NCBI RefSeq assembly: GCF_002879855.1
Contig: NZ_PNYB01000001.1
Span: forward strand, 1 to 64,000
DNA: 64,000 bases
Source: Trinickia soli
Lineage (GTDB): Bacteria > Pseudomonadota > Gammaproteobacteria > Burkholderiales > Burkholderiaceae
Direction of reading: 5' to 3'
Below, in pieces: positions 8,071-16,467 of this stretch (the first letter of the stretch is position 1; every line of letters starts with the position of its first letter). Made by a program: the position numbers and the translations under genes. The notes beneath the pieces are model-generated. The model had not been told where the DNA came from. It saw nothing but the letters and a program-made list of their open reading frames with translations, and made no database searches.

Positions 8071-9192
8071 ATGGCCGACCTCAACGCACCGCTCAGAACA
8101 ACCGCATTGGCCGAAGGCCGCGCCGAATGGTGGCCGCATGCCGGAGTCGTTTCATGGAGCGCCGTATTTGCAGGCGCAGTGGCCGCGGCGGCATTCGGGC
8201 TCATCCTGTTGGCGCTGGGGACGGGTCTTGGGCTCGCCGCGCTATCGCCTTGGCGCTCCGCCAGCGCGAGCGCGTCCACGTTTGGGTTTGCCGCGATCCT
8301 CTGGGTTTGCGTCACGCAGATCCTGACATCGGGGCTGGGCGGCTATCTGGCCGGCCGGCTCAGGCACCGGTGGCCGGTGGTGGAACTCGACGAGGTGTAC
8401 TTCCGCGACACGGCGCATGGCTTTTTGACCTGGGCGCTGGCGACGCTCGCGACCGCAGCCGTATTCGCCGCGCTGCTGCCCGCGGCCGGCCGCGCGGGGG
8501 CACAGGTTGCGGCCAACGCGGCATCGTCGACGCCGACCGTCGATCGCGGCGACGCCGCCGCCGCGGAAAATCATTGGCCAATCGGCTACTACGTAGATTC
8601 GTTGTTCCGCCAGCCGGTGGGAGCCACAGGGCAGGCATTCTCGAATCCGGCTGCCGCGGCGCCGGGAACCTCGGCGCCGGCGCCTGTTGCGAGCGTCATG
8701 AGCAGTGGGCCTACCCCCGTATCGACGTCATCGACGCCATCATCGTCCAACGCCACCGCCAACGCGACAAGCGGCGCAGTGGTCAGCCCCGTCGCGACGC
8801 CCACTGTGCCGGCGACGACCACGGCCGAAGCGCCGGCCACGACGAATGAGCCCGCGCCGATGAACACGCCGCCCAAGCGAGAGGTGACCCGCATCTTCCT
8901 GAACAGCCTTGCAACCGGCGATCCGCTGTCGCCCGCCGATACCGAATACGTAGCGAGGATCGTTTCACGCTATACGGGCCTCACGCCGCAAGCAGCGTTG
9001 GCGCGCGTCAGCGCGACGTATTCGCAGCTGCAGCAGAAGGTGAGCGCGATCGAGAACGCGGCTAAAACGGCGGCGGACCACGCGCGTCGCGCGGGCGTGT
9101 CCGCTTCGCTCTGGCTCTTCGTTTCGCTGTTGATGGGGGCATTCGCCGCGAGCTTCATGGCCGTCTTCGGCGGCCGCCTGCGCGATGTTTGA
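8071..9192 (+). CDS. Multi-pass membrane protein of unknown function
   Basis: A 373-residue protein not recognised as a named family. Three hydrophobic segments occur near the N-terminus (about residues 28-56, 68-92 and 113-138). A long Ala/Thr/Ser/Pro-rich low-complexity region follows (about 185-260), then a helical stretch, and a last membrane segment at about 345-367. The long middle part is probably extracytoplasmic. The ATG at 8071 follows GGAGACAAGTC; the open frame extending back to 7855 overlaps the divergent neighbour's leader and is not credible. A 24-residue membrane microprotein follows 84 bases downstream on the same strand and may be co-transcribed. Confidence 0.6.
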   Translation: MADLNAPLRTTALAEGRAEWWPHAGVVSWSAVFAGAVAAAAFGLILLALGTGLGLAALSPWRSASASASTFGFAAILWVCVTQILTSGLGGYLAGRLRHRWPVVELDEVYFRDTAHGFLTWALATLATAAVFAALLPAAGRAGAQVAANAASSTPTVDRGDAAAAENHWPIGYYVDSLFRQPVGATGQAFSNPAAAAPGTSAPAPVASVMSSGPTPVSTSSTPSSSNATANATSGAVVSPVATPTVPATTTAEAPATTNEPAPMNTPPKREVTRIFLNSLATGDPLSPADTEYVARIVSRYTGLTPQAALARVSATYSQLQQKVSAIENAAKTAADHARRAGVSASLWLFVSLLMGAFAASFMAVFGGRLRDV

Positions 9193-9239
9193 TCGTCCGC
9201 TGCGGTGACGTAACACGATGGCGGATTTTTTCGACTGAT

Positions 9240-9263
9240 CCAACGACCGACCCAACGACCGAC
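9240..9263. repeat. Two tandem 12-bp units in the microprotein leader
   Basis: CCAACGACCGAC occurs twice head to tail, ending 12 bases before the start codon of the 24-residue gene and just ahead of its Shine-Dalgarno (AGGAGG). A slippage origin is likely; any role in translation is not established. Confidence 0.8.
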
Positions 9264-9275
9264 CCAGGAGGCACT

Positions 9276-9350
9276 ATGCGTTCGATCCTGCTTTATCTGC
9301 TCGGTGTACCGATCCCGATCATCATCCTGATCGCTCTGCTGTATCACTAA
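9276..9350 (+). CDS. 24-residue hydrophobic microprotein
   Basis: The ATG at 9276 is preceded by CAGGAGG with a 4-base gap and the frame closes with TAA at 9348-9350. It encodes M-R-S-I-L-L-Y-L-L-G followed by V-P-I-P-I-I-I-L-I-A-L-L-Y-H: a single membrane helix with a central Pro-x-Pro kink and a positively charged N-terminus. Short proteins of this look (an R-x-I-L-L-Y-L-L-G-V-P-I start) recur in proteobacterial genomes, but no function is known to me. The ribosome site and composition argue for a real gene. Confidence 0.55.
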   Translation: MRSILLYLLGVPIPIIILIALLYH

Positions 9351-9453
9351 GCGCATCATCCGCCCATAAACCCGCGCCCTGGCACGTTCGGGGCGTAATC
9401 CATCCGGTGTGCGCCGGCGGCCGGTCGTCACCCCCGACCGCGCCGCCCGCGTG

Positions 9454-11643
9454 TCATTTCGAGCCGGTGTCCTCGGTCAATTTCTCCTCGAGACTCATGA
9501 AGATCCGGCGAGTCTGGCCTTTGGCGTGCAAGGCAAAGAGCAGCAACGAGCGTCCCGTGACCTGGTAGACGTCGCCCGATTCGAATTCGGGTAATTCGTC
9601 GCGCACAGGCACGTTCGTATCGATGAGGCAGCTCCACTGATCGCTGCCGGGGATGTCAGGCAGCCTGAATTCGACGACATCGTGATGTGCGTTCATCACG
9701 ATCAGCAGCGTGGCATCGGAGGCGGGCCGCCTGATGCCGCTCGTTTGCGCGCGACCATCGAGCAGCACGCCGAAACAGCGCATCTGCGGATCGTTCCACT
9801 GTTCTTCCGTGAGGTCGGTGCCGACGGGGCTTACCCAGCGCACTTCCGAGAGTTGCTGGCGTTCGTCGAATTGGCCCGTCAGGAACCGATTGCGTCGCAA
9901 GACAGGTAGCGTATGACGCAGCGTCGTCAACTTGACGACGAAATCGGTCAGGGCACGCCCGTTATCGTCGATACCGGCCCAGTCGATCCAGCTTATTTCG
10001 TTGTCCTGACAATAGGCATTGTTGTTGCCTTGTTGCGTGCGGCCGAATTCGTCGCCGGCGACGATCAGTGGCGTGCCTTGCGAAAATAGCAGCGTCGCGA
10101 GCAGGTTGCGCTTTTGTCGTTCGCGCAGCGCAATGACCTGCGCATCGTCGGTAGGCCCTTCGACGCCGCAGTTCCACGACTTGTTATCGCTGTGACCGTC
10201 GTTATTGTCTTCGCCGTTCGCGTCGTTGTGCTTCTCGTTGTATGAGACGAGGTCGTGCAAGGTAAAGCCGTCGTGCGCCGTGATGAGGTTGACGCTGGCC
10301 CACGGCCGTCGGCCGCGCCGGTTGAACTTGTCGCCGGAACCGGTGATGCGACTGGCCAGTTCCGCCGCGGCGCCATCGTCGCCTTTCCAAAACCCGCGCA
10401 CGGCATCCCGGAAGCGGTCGTTCCATTCGGCCCAACCTGGAGGGAAGCCACCGACCTGATAGCCGCCGGGCCCGCAATCCCAGGGTTCGGCGATCAGCTT
10501 CACGCTCGAGAGCACCGGATCCTGCCGACAACTGTGCAAAAAGCCGCCGCCTTCGTCGAAACCATAGGGCTCGCGCGCGAGAATGGTGGCGAGATCGAAC
10601 CGGAAGCCGTCTACGTTCATCTCGCCGACCCAATAGCGCAGGCTGTCCATCACCATCTGCAGCACACGCGGGTGAGAGAGGTTCAGCGTGTTGCCGGTAC
10701 CCGTGTCGTTGATGTAGTAGCGCTGTTGATCGGGCAGAAGGCGGTAATACGATGCGTTGTCGATGCCTCGAAACGAGAGCGTCGGACCGCGCTCGTTGCC
10801 TTCGGCCGTATGGTTGTAGACGACATCGAGAATCACTTCGAGCCCCGCGTCGTGATAACGGTCGATCATCTCCTTGAATTCGCCGATCGCACCCGCGCCG
10901 CGCGCAAAGAATCGCGGATCGGCCGCGAAGAAGCCGATCGTGTTGTAGCCCCAGTAGTTCGTGAGGCCCTTATCGAGCAGATAGCTGTCGTTGACGAACG
11001 AATGGATCGGCATCAGCTCGATCGCTGTGACGCCCAGCCGCTTGATGTGGTCGATCACTTGCTGTTGGCCGAGGCCCTCGAAGGTGCCGCGCAGTCGTTG
11101 GGCGATGTCCGGTCGCCGCTTCGTGTAACCGCGCACGTGCAATTCGTAGACGATCGTGCGATCCCACGGCACACGCACGCGCATCGGGTGCGTCCACGAA
11201 AAGTTTTGATCGACGACGACGCACTTCTGCACGAATGGCGCACTGTCTCGTTCGTCGAACGTCAGATCGTCGCCGTCTGCGCCGATCGTGTATCCGAATA
11301 TGGCGGGATCCCACTTCAACGTGCCGACATGTGCTTTCGCGTAGGGGTCGAGCAGCAGCTTGTTAGGATTGAATCGATGGCCGGCTTCGGGCTCGTAAGG
11401 CCCATGCACGCGGTACCCGTAGACGGCGCCCGGTTGCAGGCCGTCCACGTAGACATGCCAGACCTCGTCGGTGAATTCGGGCAATTCAATCCGTTCGAGC
11501 TCTCGCTGGCCCTGCTCGTCGAACAGACACAATTCGACTTTGGTGGCATTCGCCGAGAACAGAGCGAAGTTGACTCCGGCGCCATTCCAGCTTGCGCCGA
11601 GCGGAAACGGAAGCCCTTCCGCGATCGATGTGGTACCCGGCAT
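9454..11643 (-). CDS. glgX: Glycogen debranching enzyme GlgX
   Basis: A 729-residue GH13 isoamylase-type enzyme that hydrolyses alpha-1,6 branches of phosphorylase-limit glycogen in the cytosol. An N-terminal carbohydrate-binding (CBM48/isoamylase N) domain covers about residues 10-110. The catalytic barrel carries D-V-V-Y-N-H, G-F-R-F-D-L-A (nucleophile Asp), A-E-P-W-D (acid/base Glu) and A-H-D-G-F-T-L. The ATG at 11643, with GAGG about 7 bases upstream, is preferred to the TTG at 11685. No other glycogen genes (glgA, B, C, P) are in the window, so it stands alone here, convergent with the small gene before it. Confidence 0.95.
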   Translation of the reverse strand: MPGTTSIAEGLPFPLGASWNGAGVNFALFSANATKVELCLFDEQGQRELERIELPEFTDEVWHVYVDGLQPGAVYGYRVHGPYEPEAGHRFNPNKLLLDPYAKAHVGTLKWDPAIFGYTIGADGDDLTFDERDSAPFVQKCVVVDQNFSWTHPMRVRVPWDRTIVYELHVRGYTKRRPDIAQRLRGTFEGLGQQQVIDHIKRLGVTAIELMPIHSFVNDSYLLDKGLTNYWGYNTIGFFAADPRFFARGAGAIGEFKEMIDRYHDAGLEVILDVVYNHTAEGNERGPTLSFRGIDNASYYRLLPDQQRYYINDTGTGNTLNLSHPRVLQMVMDSLRYWVGEMNVDGFRFDLATILAREPYGFDEGGGFLHSCRQDPVLSSVKLIAEPWDCGPGGYQVGGFPPGWAEWNDRFRDAVRGFWKGDDGAAAELASRITGSGDKFNRRGRRPWASVNLITAHDGFTLHDLVSYNEKHNDANGEDNNDGHSDNKSWNCGVEGPTDDAQVIALRERQKRNLLATLLFSQGTPLIVAGDEFGRTQQGNNNAYCQDNEISWIDWAGIDDNGRALTDFVVKLTTLRHTLPVLRRNRFLTGQFDERQQLSEVRWVSPVGTDLTEEQWNDPQMRCFGVLLDGRAQTSGIRRPASDATLLIVMNAHHDVVEFRLPDIPGSDQWSCLIDTNVPVRDELPEFESGDVYQVTGRSLLLFALHAKGQTRRIFMSLEEKLTEDTGSK

Positions 11644-11717
11644 GTTCGCCCTCGGCGTTGTCGTTTTGGCGCGAGAGCGATGCAAGTTGCGTACCTGATG
11701 CGTGTGGGGGCGGCTCG

Positions 11718-12674
11718 CTATTGTTCAGCTTGATTGAAATGAACGAGCAGGACCGGCGTCTGGGCCAGGCGAGCGACTCGTTCGGCGACACTGCCGAGCA
11801 TCCAGCGCGCCACGCCGCGCCGCCCGTGCGTGCCCATGACGATCAGCTCCGCATTCCAGTTAGCGGCTTCGCGCACGATCGTGTGCGCGATGTCGTCGTT
11901 CGTGTGCGCCGTCTTTGCCAGTCGCGTATTCGATCGGCTCGATACTTCAGCCAGCAATGTCTTCGCCGCGGCCAGGGCCTGGGTGCCTTCTTCGATGAAC
12001 GCATCCTCGAGCACATCGATCGGCACGAGATCGGATAGCCGCACGGCTCGATCGATGACATACAGCGCCAGCAGCGATGTCTCCGGCGTGGCGAAGCGCA
12101 TGCCGTACTTCAGTGCCTGCGTCGCATGGGGGCTCCCGTCCACCGCGAAAACGATGCGCTGGGGCAATTGATCGGCTTTGATGGAGTAGCTGCCGGGCAC
12201 GATCAACGTCGGGCACCGCGACAGCCGTGCCAGCGGTTCGGAGACCGTACCCTCGATCCATCGGAGTAAGCCGTGGGGCTGGTGCGCGCCCGCCACGACG
12301 AGATCGGCCCCCCATTTTCTGGCGGCGTCGAGCAACGCATGCACGACATCGCCACGGTGTTTCGATAGATCGATTTCCTCGGTTTCCACCTGCAGATCCG
12401 ATCCGGCGAAGATCTTCCGAGCATTGGCAAGCGCTTGCTCGGCGTCACGTGACAACTCCTCTCGTGCGGCTTCCAATGCGGCGCCGACGAGCGAGCCCAT
12501 GGGCACGAGCGCACGCGGATTTTCGGCAACGCCGACGAGGCGGACCGTGCCCCCGTGCGCGACGAGATGACGGGCGTAGACGGCAGCGTGTTGCGACGCC
12601 GCCGATCCATCGATTGCAATCATCACTTTGGCGGGAAGGGGCGACGTTTGGGGATGGGACAGCGAAGCGTTCAT
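11718..12674 (-). CDS. Tandem-domain universal stress protein (UspA family)
   Basis: A 318-residue cytosolic protein made of two Usp domains, about residues 14-160 and 170-315. The second ends with G-T-H-G-R-R-G then W-M-L-G-S, the G-x2-G-x9-G-S nucleotide-binding loop of ATP-binding Usp proteins. In the first the equivalent loop is degenerate (G-A-H-Q-P-H-G). The start at 12674 follows GGAGGAAAGC. It is divergent from the metal ATPase gene across 165 bases, so the two may share control, which would fit a stress or metal response; that link is inferred. Confidence 0.9.
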   Translation of the reverse strand: MNASLSHPQTSPLPAKVMIAIDGSAASQHAAVYARHLVAHGGTVRLVGVAENPRALVPMGSLVGAALEAAREELSRDAEQALANARKIFAGSDLQVETEEIDLSKHRGDVVHALLDAARKWGADLVVAGAHQPHGLLRWIEGTVSEPLARLSRCPTLIVPGSYSIKADQLPQRIVFAVDGSPHATQALKYGMRFATPETSLLALYVIDRAVRLSDLVPIDVLEDAFIEEGTQALAAAKTLLAEVSSRSNTRLAKTAHTNDDIAHTIVREAANWNAELIVMGTHGRRGVARWMLGSVAERVARLAQTPVLLVHFNQAEQ

Positions 12675-12839
12675 GATGCTTTCCTCCGAGGTGGCGGCGG
12701 TCTTTTCCCTGGAAATTGTGTTGCCGAACCGGGATTCATCGTTTGATGAAGGTCAAGCCTATGCGCTTGCTTCAGATCAAATCGCGTCCTCGTACCGGGC
12801 AATAGCATCGGCATCAGAAGGCTTTGGGGCGTATTTCCC

Positions 12840-15131
12840 ATGTCGCGTTTTCGATTTTCCGCCGACTTCGTGTTGTTGGTGATCTCAGCCGCAACGCTGA
12901 CGGCCGGAGCCGTGCTCTTTGCGCTGGGCCTCGCCACGATCGCGCGCGCCGTCTGGTTCATCGGCGCTTTGCCGGTGCTGCTGGCGCTGGCCCTGTCGAT
13001 CGGCAAGGCGTTGCTCGAGCGCAGGGCGGGCGTCGACATTCTTGCGTTGCTCTCGATCGGCCTCGCGCTGACCCTTCGCGAAACCGCCGCGGCGGCCGTC
13101 ATTGCTTTGATGGTCGCGAGCGGGCGAGCGCTCGAACGATACGCGCAGGACCGTGCAAAACGCGAGATGACAGCACTGCTCAGTCGGGCACCGCGTGAGG
13201 CCGTTCGATGGGAGAACGGACAATGGGCCAGCGTGCCGCTCGAGCAGGTGCGCCCCGGCGACCGCGTGATGGTGCGCAGCGGCGCGTGCGTGCCTGTCGA
13301 TGGTGCGCTGAGTGGCGCCGCTCAGTTGGACGAATCGACGCTCACGGGGGAATCGGAGATCAAGCAGCGGGAGGCGGGAGAAGGCATCTGCAGTGGCGCC
13401 GTGAATGCGGGTGCGCCGTTCGAGATGGTCGCGTCCGCACGTTCCGACGACAGTACGTTCGCGGGCATCGTTCGCATGGTTCGCGCGGCTCAGCAGGAGC
13501 GCAGTCCGGCCGCTCGACTTGCCGATCGCTATGCCCTGTTCTTCGTGCTCGTATCGCTTGCGCTCGCGGGCGCGAGTTGGCTCATCGCCGGTGACATCGG
13601 GCGAGCGCTGGCGGTGCTGGTCGTGGCCTCGCCGTGTCCGCTGATCCTCGCTGTGCCGGTGGCGATCGTCTCAGGCATGTCCCAATGCGCGAAACGCGGC
13701 ATTTTGATCAAAGGCGGCGGCGCCTTGGAGCGGCTCGCGCAGGCATCCATTCTCTTTTTCGACAAGACCGGCACGCTCACCGGCGGGCGGGCGCGTCTCG
13801 TGTCGATCGACTGCGGACCGCAGACGGATTCCGACACTGTCTTGCGATATGCCGCGTCGTTGGCCCAGGCGTCCGGCCATGTCATTTCCGAGGCTTTGAC
13901 GATCGCCGCACGGGAGCGAAACCTCAGTTTGTCCATGCCGTCGGATATTGCGGAAACCGCGGGTGCGGGTTTGGTCGGCACTGTCGATGGCCGCCGCGTC
14001 GCGATCGGCAGCTTCGCCTATGTTTGCACGCACGCGGCGGTGGCGCCGTGGAGCGAGCGCCTCTTGCGCAACATCGGTTACGAAGGCGGCGCGGCCGTGT
14101 TCGTCGCCGTCGACGCGAATATGGTCGGCGCCGTCCGCATGGCCGATCAGCTGCGATTGGAGACACCGAGAGCATTGCGTCTGCTCAAACGCGAAGGCAT
14201 CAAGCGGCTTGTGATGCTGACCGGCGACAGGCGCGATATCGCCGAAACGGTGGGTGCATTACTGGGTGTCACGCAGGTCTGTGCCGAGCAGACGCCGGCC
14301 GACAAGCTTCGCGCTATCGAAGCGGCGCGGGCCGACGGCATCGTGCTGATGGTCGGCGACGGCGTCAACGATGCGCCGGCGCTGGCCGCGGCGGACGTGG
14401 GGGTTGCGATGGGCGCGCGCGGTGCGGGCGCTGCATCCGAGGCTGCGGACGCCGTATTGCTCGTGGACCGCCTGGACCGGCTGGTGGACGCCATCCGTAT
14501 CGCGCGGCACGCGCGCCGCATTGCGGTGCAGAGCGTAGTGGTCGGCATGGCGCTCACCATCGCGGCGATGATCGTCGCAGCGTTTGGCATGCTGCCGCCG
14601 ATAGCGGGCGCGCTGCTGCAGGAAGTCATCGACGTGGTCGTCATCGTCAATGCGCTGCGGGCTTCGCGGGTTCGCTCGTTGGTTGCAGCAAGCGAATTGC
14701 CACAGGCCGACGTGCGGCGGCTCAAAGCGGAACATGAGGCGCTGGCGCCGGTGCTCACGCAAATCAGAACGCTGGCCGACGGCCTGCCCCAGCTGTCGGC
14801 CGCGCGAGTCGCAGCGGCGCTGTCCGATGTCAACGAATCGCTTGATCGTCATTTGATTCCGCATGAGCGCAGCGACGATGCCGACGTCTATCCCCGCCTC
14901 GCGTCGCTGCTCGGTGGCGACGACCCGCTTGCGGCAATGAGCAGCGCCCACCGCGAGATATTCAGAACGGCGCGGCTGCTCAGGCAACTGGCCTCGAACC
15001 TGCCGGCCGACGGCCCCGATCTCGTGCAGTTGCGCGAGGCTCAGCGTCTGCTCTATGGGTTGGAGGCGATCGTACGATTGCACTGCGCTCAGGAGGAAGA
15101 GCTTTTCCACACGATGAGTGCGGGGGGCTGA
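12840..15131 (+). CDS. P1B-type heavy-metal ATPase with C-terminal hemerythrin domain
   Basis: A 763-residue inner-membrane metal exporter. There is no N-terminal HMA domain. Visible motifs are L-D-E-S-T-L-T-G-E-S (actuator), S264-P-C-P-L in the metal-binding helix, D308-K-T-G-T (phosphorylated Asp), L-T-G-D and G-D-G-V-N-D-A-P. The conserved His-Pro of P1B ATPases reads H347-V. The last helix has Q-E-V-I-D-V-V-V-I-V-N-A-L-R. Residues about 625-760 form a hemerythrin-like four-helix domain with H632-E, L-I-P-H-E, S-A-H-R-E-I-F and L-H-C-A-Q-E-E-E. P1B ATPases with a hemerythrin tail are the P1B-5 group, tied to Ni/Fe in Sinorhizobium Nia. The SPC motif also resembles P1B-4 (Co, Fe). Substrate is therefore uncertain. 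Confidence 0.88.
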   Translation: MSRFRFSADFVLLVISAATLTAGAVLFALGLATIARAVWFIGALPVLLALALSIGKALLERRAGVDILALLSIGLALTLRETAAAAVIALMVASGRALERYAQDRAKREMTALLSRAPREAVRWENGQWASVPLEQVRPGDRVMVRSGACVPVDGALSGAAQLDESTLTGESEIKQREAGEGICSGAVNAGAPFEMVASARSDDSTFAGIVRMVRAAQQERSPAARLADRYALFFVLVSLALAGASWLIAGDIGRALAVLVVASPCPLILAVPVAIVSGMSQCAKRGILIKGGGALERLAQASILFFDKTGTLTGGRARLVSIDCGPQTDSDTVLRYAASLAQASGHVISEALTIAARERNLSLSMPSDIAETAGAGLVGTVDGRRVAIGSFAYVCTHAAVAPWSERLLRNIGYEGGAAVFVAVDANMVGAVRMADQLRLETPRALRLLKREGIKRLVMLTGDRRDIAETVGALLGVTQVCAEQTPADKLRAIEAARADGIVLMVGDGVNDAPALAAADVGVAMGARGAGAASEAADAVLLVDRLDRLVDAIRIARHARRIAVQSVVVGMALTIAAMIVAAFGMLPPIAGALLQEVIDVVVIVNALRASRVRSLVAASELPQADVRRLKAEHEALAPVLTQIRTLADGLPQLSAARVAAALSDVNESLDRHLIPHERSDDADVYPRLASLLGGDDPLAAMSSAHREIFRTARLLRQLASNLPADGPDLVQLREAQRLLYGLEAIVRLHCAQEEELFHTMSAGG

Positions 15132-15165
15132 CGATCGCCGCGACCGTGGCGCGCACCGCTCCCGC

Positions 15166-15783
15166 TTACGACAACCCGTGTCGGAACATCGGCGCGATCG
15201 ACGCGATCAACAATGCGGCCATGGTCCAGTTGAACGCGCGCAAGGCGGTCGGGCCCGAGAGGAATCGCCTCACGGCGAGACCAAATGCGGCCCACACTGA
15301 AATGCTCGGCAAATTGACGATGGAGAAGGCAATAGCCAGCGAGAATGCGTTGAGCAGCAGATTATCGCTGACGTGAAACGCGGTTGCGCCGGTGATCACC
15401 ATCATCCATGCCTTGGGATTGACCCACTGAAACGCTGCGGCTTGAATGAACGTCATCGGACGCTCATTGGCGTCACCCACCGATAGCGCGCCAGACGCCG
15501 CGATCTTCCATGCCAGATAGAGCAGGTAAGCCACGCTGAGCGCTTCCATGACCGGATACAACGCCGGCACTTTCGTGAAAATCTGGCCGAGCCCCAACGC
15601 GATCGCCATCATCATGATCATGCAGCCGCAGGTGATGCCGAGCATGTGCGGCACCGTGCGGCGAAAGCCGAAATTCACGCCCGACGCCAGCAGCATCGTA
15701 TTGTTCGGCCCGGGTGTGATTGACATCACCAGCGCGAAAGTCATGGCGGCGGAGAGCGCGGCGTAAGGAAGGGCTGCGAGCAT
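15166..15783 (-). CDS. LysE/RhtB-family amino-acid exporter
   Basis: A 205-residue inner-membrane protein with about six hydrophobic helices, the standard length for the family. The signature S-I-T-P-G-P-N-N-T-M-L-L lies at about residues 20-31 and F-Q-W-V-N-P-K-A-W near 130. These transporters export amino acids or homoserine lactone-like compounds by proton exchange. The start at 15783 matches the family N-terminus, although its Shine-Dalgarno is weak. It lies tail to tail with the metal ATPase gene and about 100 bases from hpaR; no functional link to either is evident. Confidence 0.88.
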   Translation of the reverse strand: MLAALPYAALSAAMTFALVMSITPGPNNTMLLASGVNFGFRRTVPHMLGITCGCMIMMMAIALGLGQIFTKVPALYPVMEALSVAYLLYLAWKIAASGALSVGDANERPMTFIQAAAFQWVNPKAWMMVITGATAFHVSDNLLLNAFSLAIAFSIVNLPSISVWAAFGLAVRRFLSGPTALRAFNWTMAALLIASIAPMFRHGLS

Positions 15784-15884
15784 GGCGGCGGATCCATCGT
15801 CAGTTGATCGGTTTGATGGAGTGTACGTGTAGTGTCCGTAACAGTACCGGTACAGTTCGTTGGATAATCGGCGATACGGAGCAG

Positions 15885-16337
15885 TCAGGTGCGCTCCAAC
15901 CCCTCGAGCAACGCATCGACCGCACGATAAACGCGCTCGACGACCTGTCGCCCCATCTGCGATTCGAGCTCGGCATATCGAGCCTCCACTTCGCCGATCA
16001 GTGCTTCCACGAGCTCGAGGCTGGTCGCCGTCAGCGAGACGAGGACGCGTCGCTGGTCCTCGGCGAAGCGTTCTTTCGTCACGAGATCGGTTGCCTCCAT
16101 GCGGGCGAGCACACCGGCCATGCTCGGGCTCGAAATCGTGCAGAGATCGGAGAGCTGGCGCGGCTCCAGCGGCCCGCGCTCGTGAAGCGCACGCATGATG
16201 CGCCATTGCTGCTCGGTCAGCCCGTGCGCAGAAAGAAGCGGCCGGAACCGCTCCATCATTTTTTCACGCGCTCTAAGCAACAGCATCGGCAGGTTGCGAT
16301 GCGATACGGCTTGTTTCGTCTTGGCGACCATAAACAT
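15885..16337 (-). CDS. hpaR: HpaR, MarR-family repressor of the homoprotocatechuate operon
   Basis: A winged-helix MarR protein of about 150 residues. The core H-G-L-T-E-Q-Q-W-R-I-M-R-A-L and S-S-P-S-M-A-G-V-L-A-R-M-E followed by E-D-Q-R-R-V-L-V-S-L-T matches HpaR, which represses the meta-cleavage operon until the aromatic substrate binds. It is divergent from hpaG1 with about 100 bases between them. The start is uncertain: ATG codons at 16337 and 16331 give the family length, while the longest frame (16391) adds a non-conserved stretch. No good Shine-Dalgarno decides it. Confidence 0.88.
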   Translation of the reverse strand: MFMVAKTKQAVSHRNLPMLLLRAREKMMERFRPLLSAHGLTEQQWRIMRALHERGPLEPRQLSDLCTISSPSMAGVLARMEATDLVTKERFAEDQRRVLVSLTATSLELVEALIGEVEARYAELESQMGRQVVERVYRAVDALLEGLERT

Positions 16338-16432
16338 AGAGATCGAAGAAGCACTGCCGGGCGTGGCGCCCTGGGGAAAACCCGCGGCCAACCAGCGGAT
16401 CGTTGACGGCGGATCGCAGTGAGCCGAATAAT

Positions 16433-16446
16433 ACTAACATGTGAGT
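16433..16446. promoter_or_regulatory. Imperfect palindrome, candidate HpaR operator
   Basis: ACTAACATGTGAGT matches its own reverse complement at 12 of 14 positions and lies in the hpaR-hpaG1 divergent region. MarR proteins bind short palindromes of this size. It overlaps the GTG at 16441, which argues that translation of hpaG1 begins at the downstream ATG (16468). Confidence 0.5.
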
Positions 16447-16467
16447 GAACAACGAAGGCCACCGCGG

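Noticed and set aside
10255-11733. 492-residue open frame opposite glgX
   Set aside because: It lies wholly antisense to a clear GlgX gene with all catalytic motifs, is rich in Arg/Val/His as GC-skewed antisense frames are, and has no recognisable domain.
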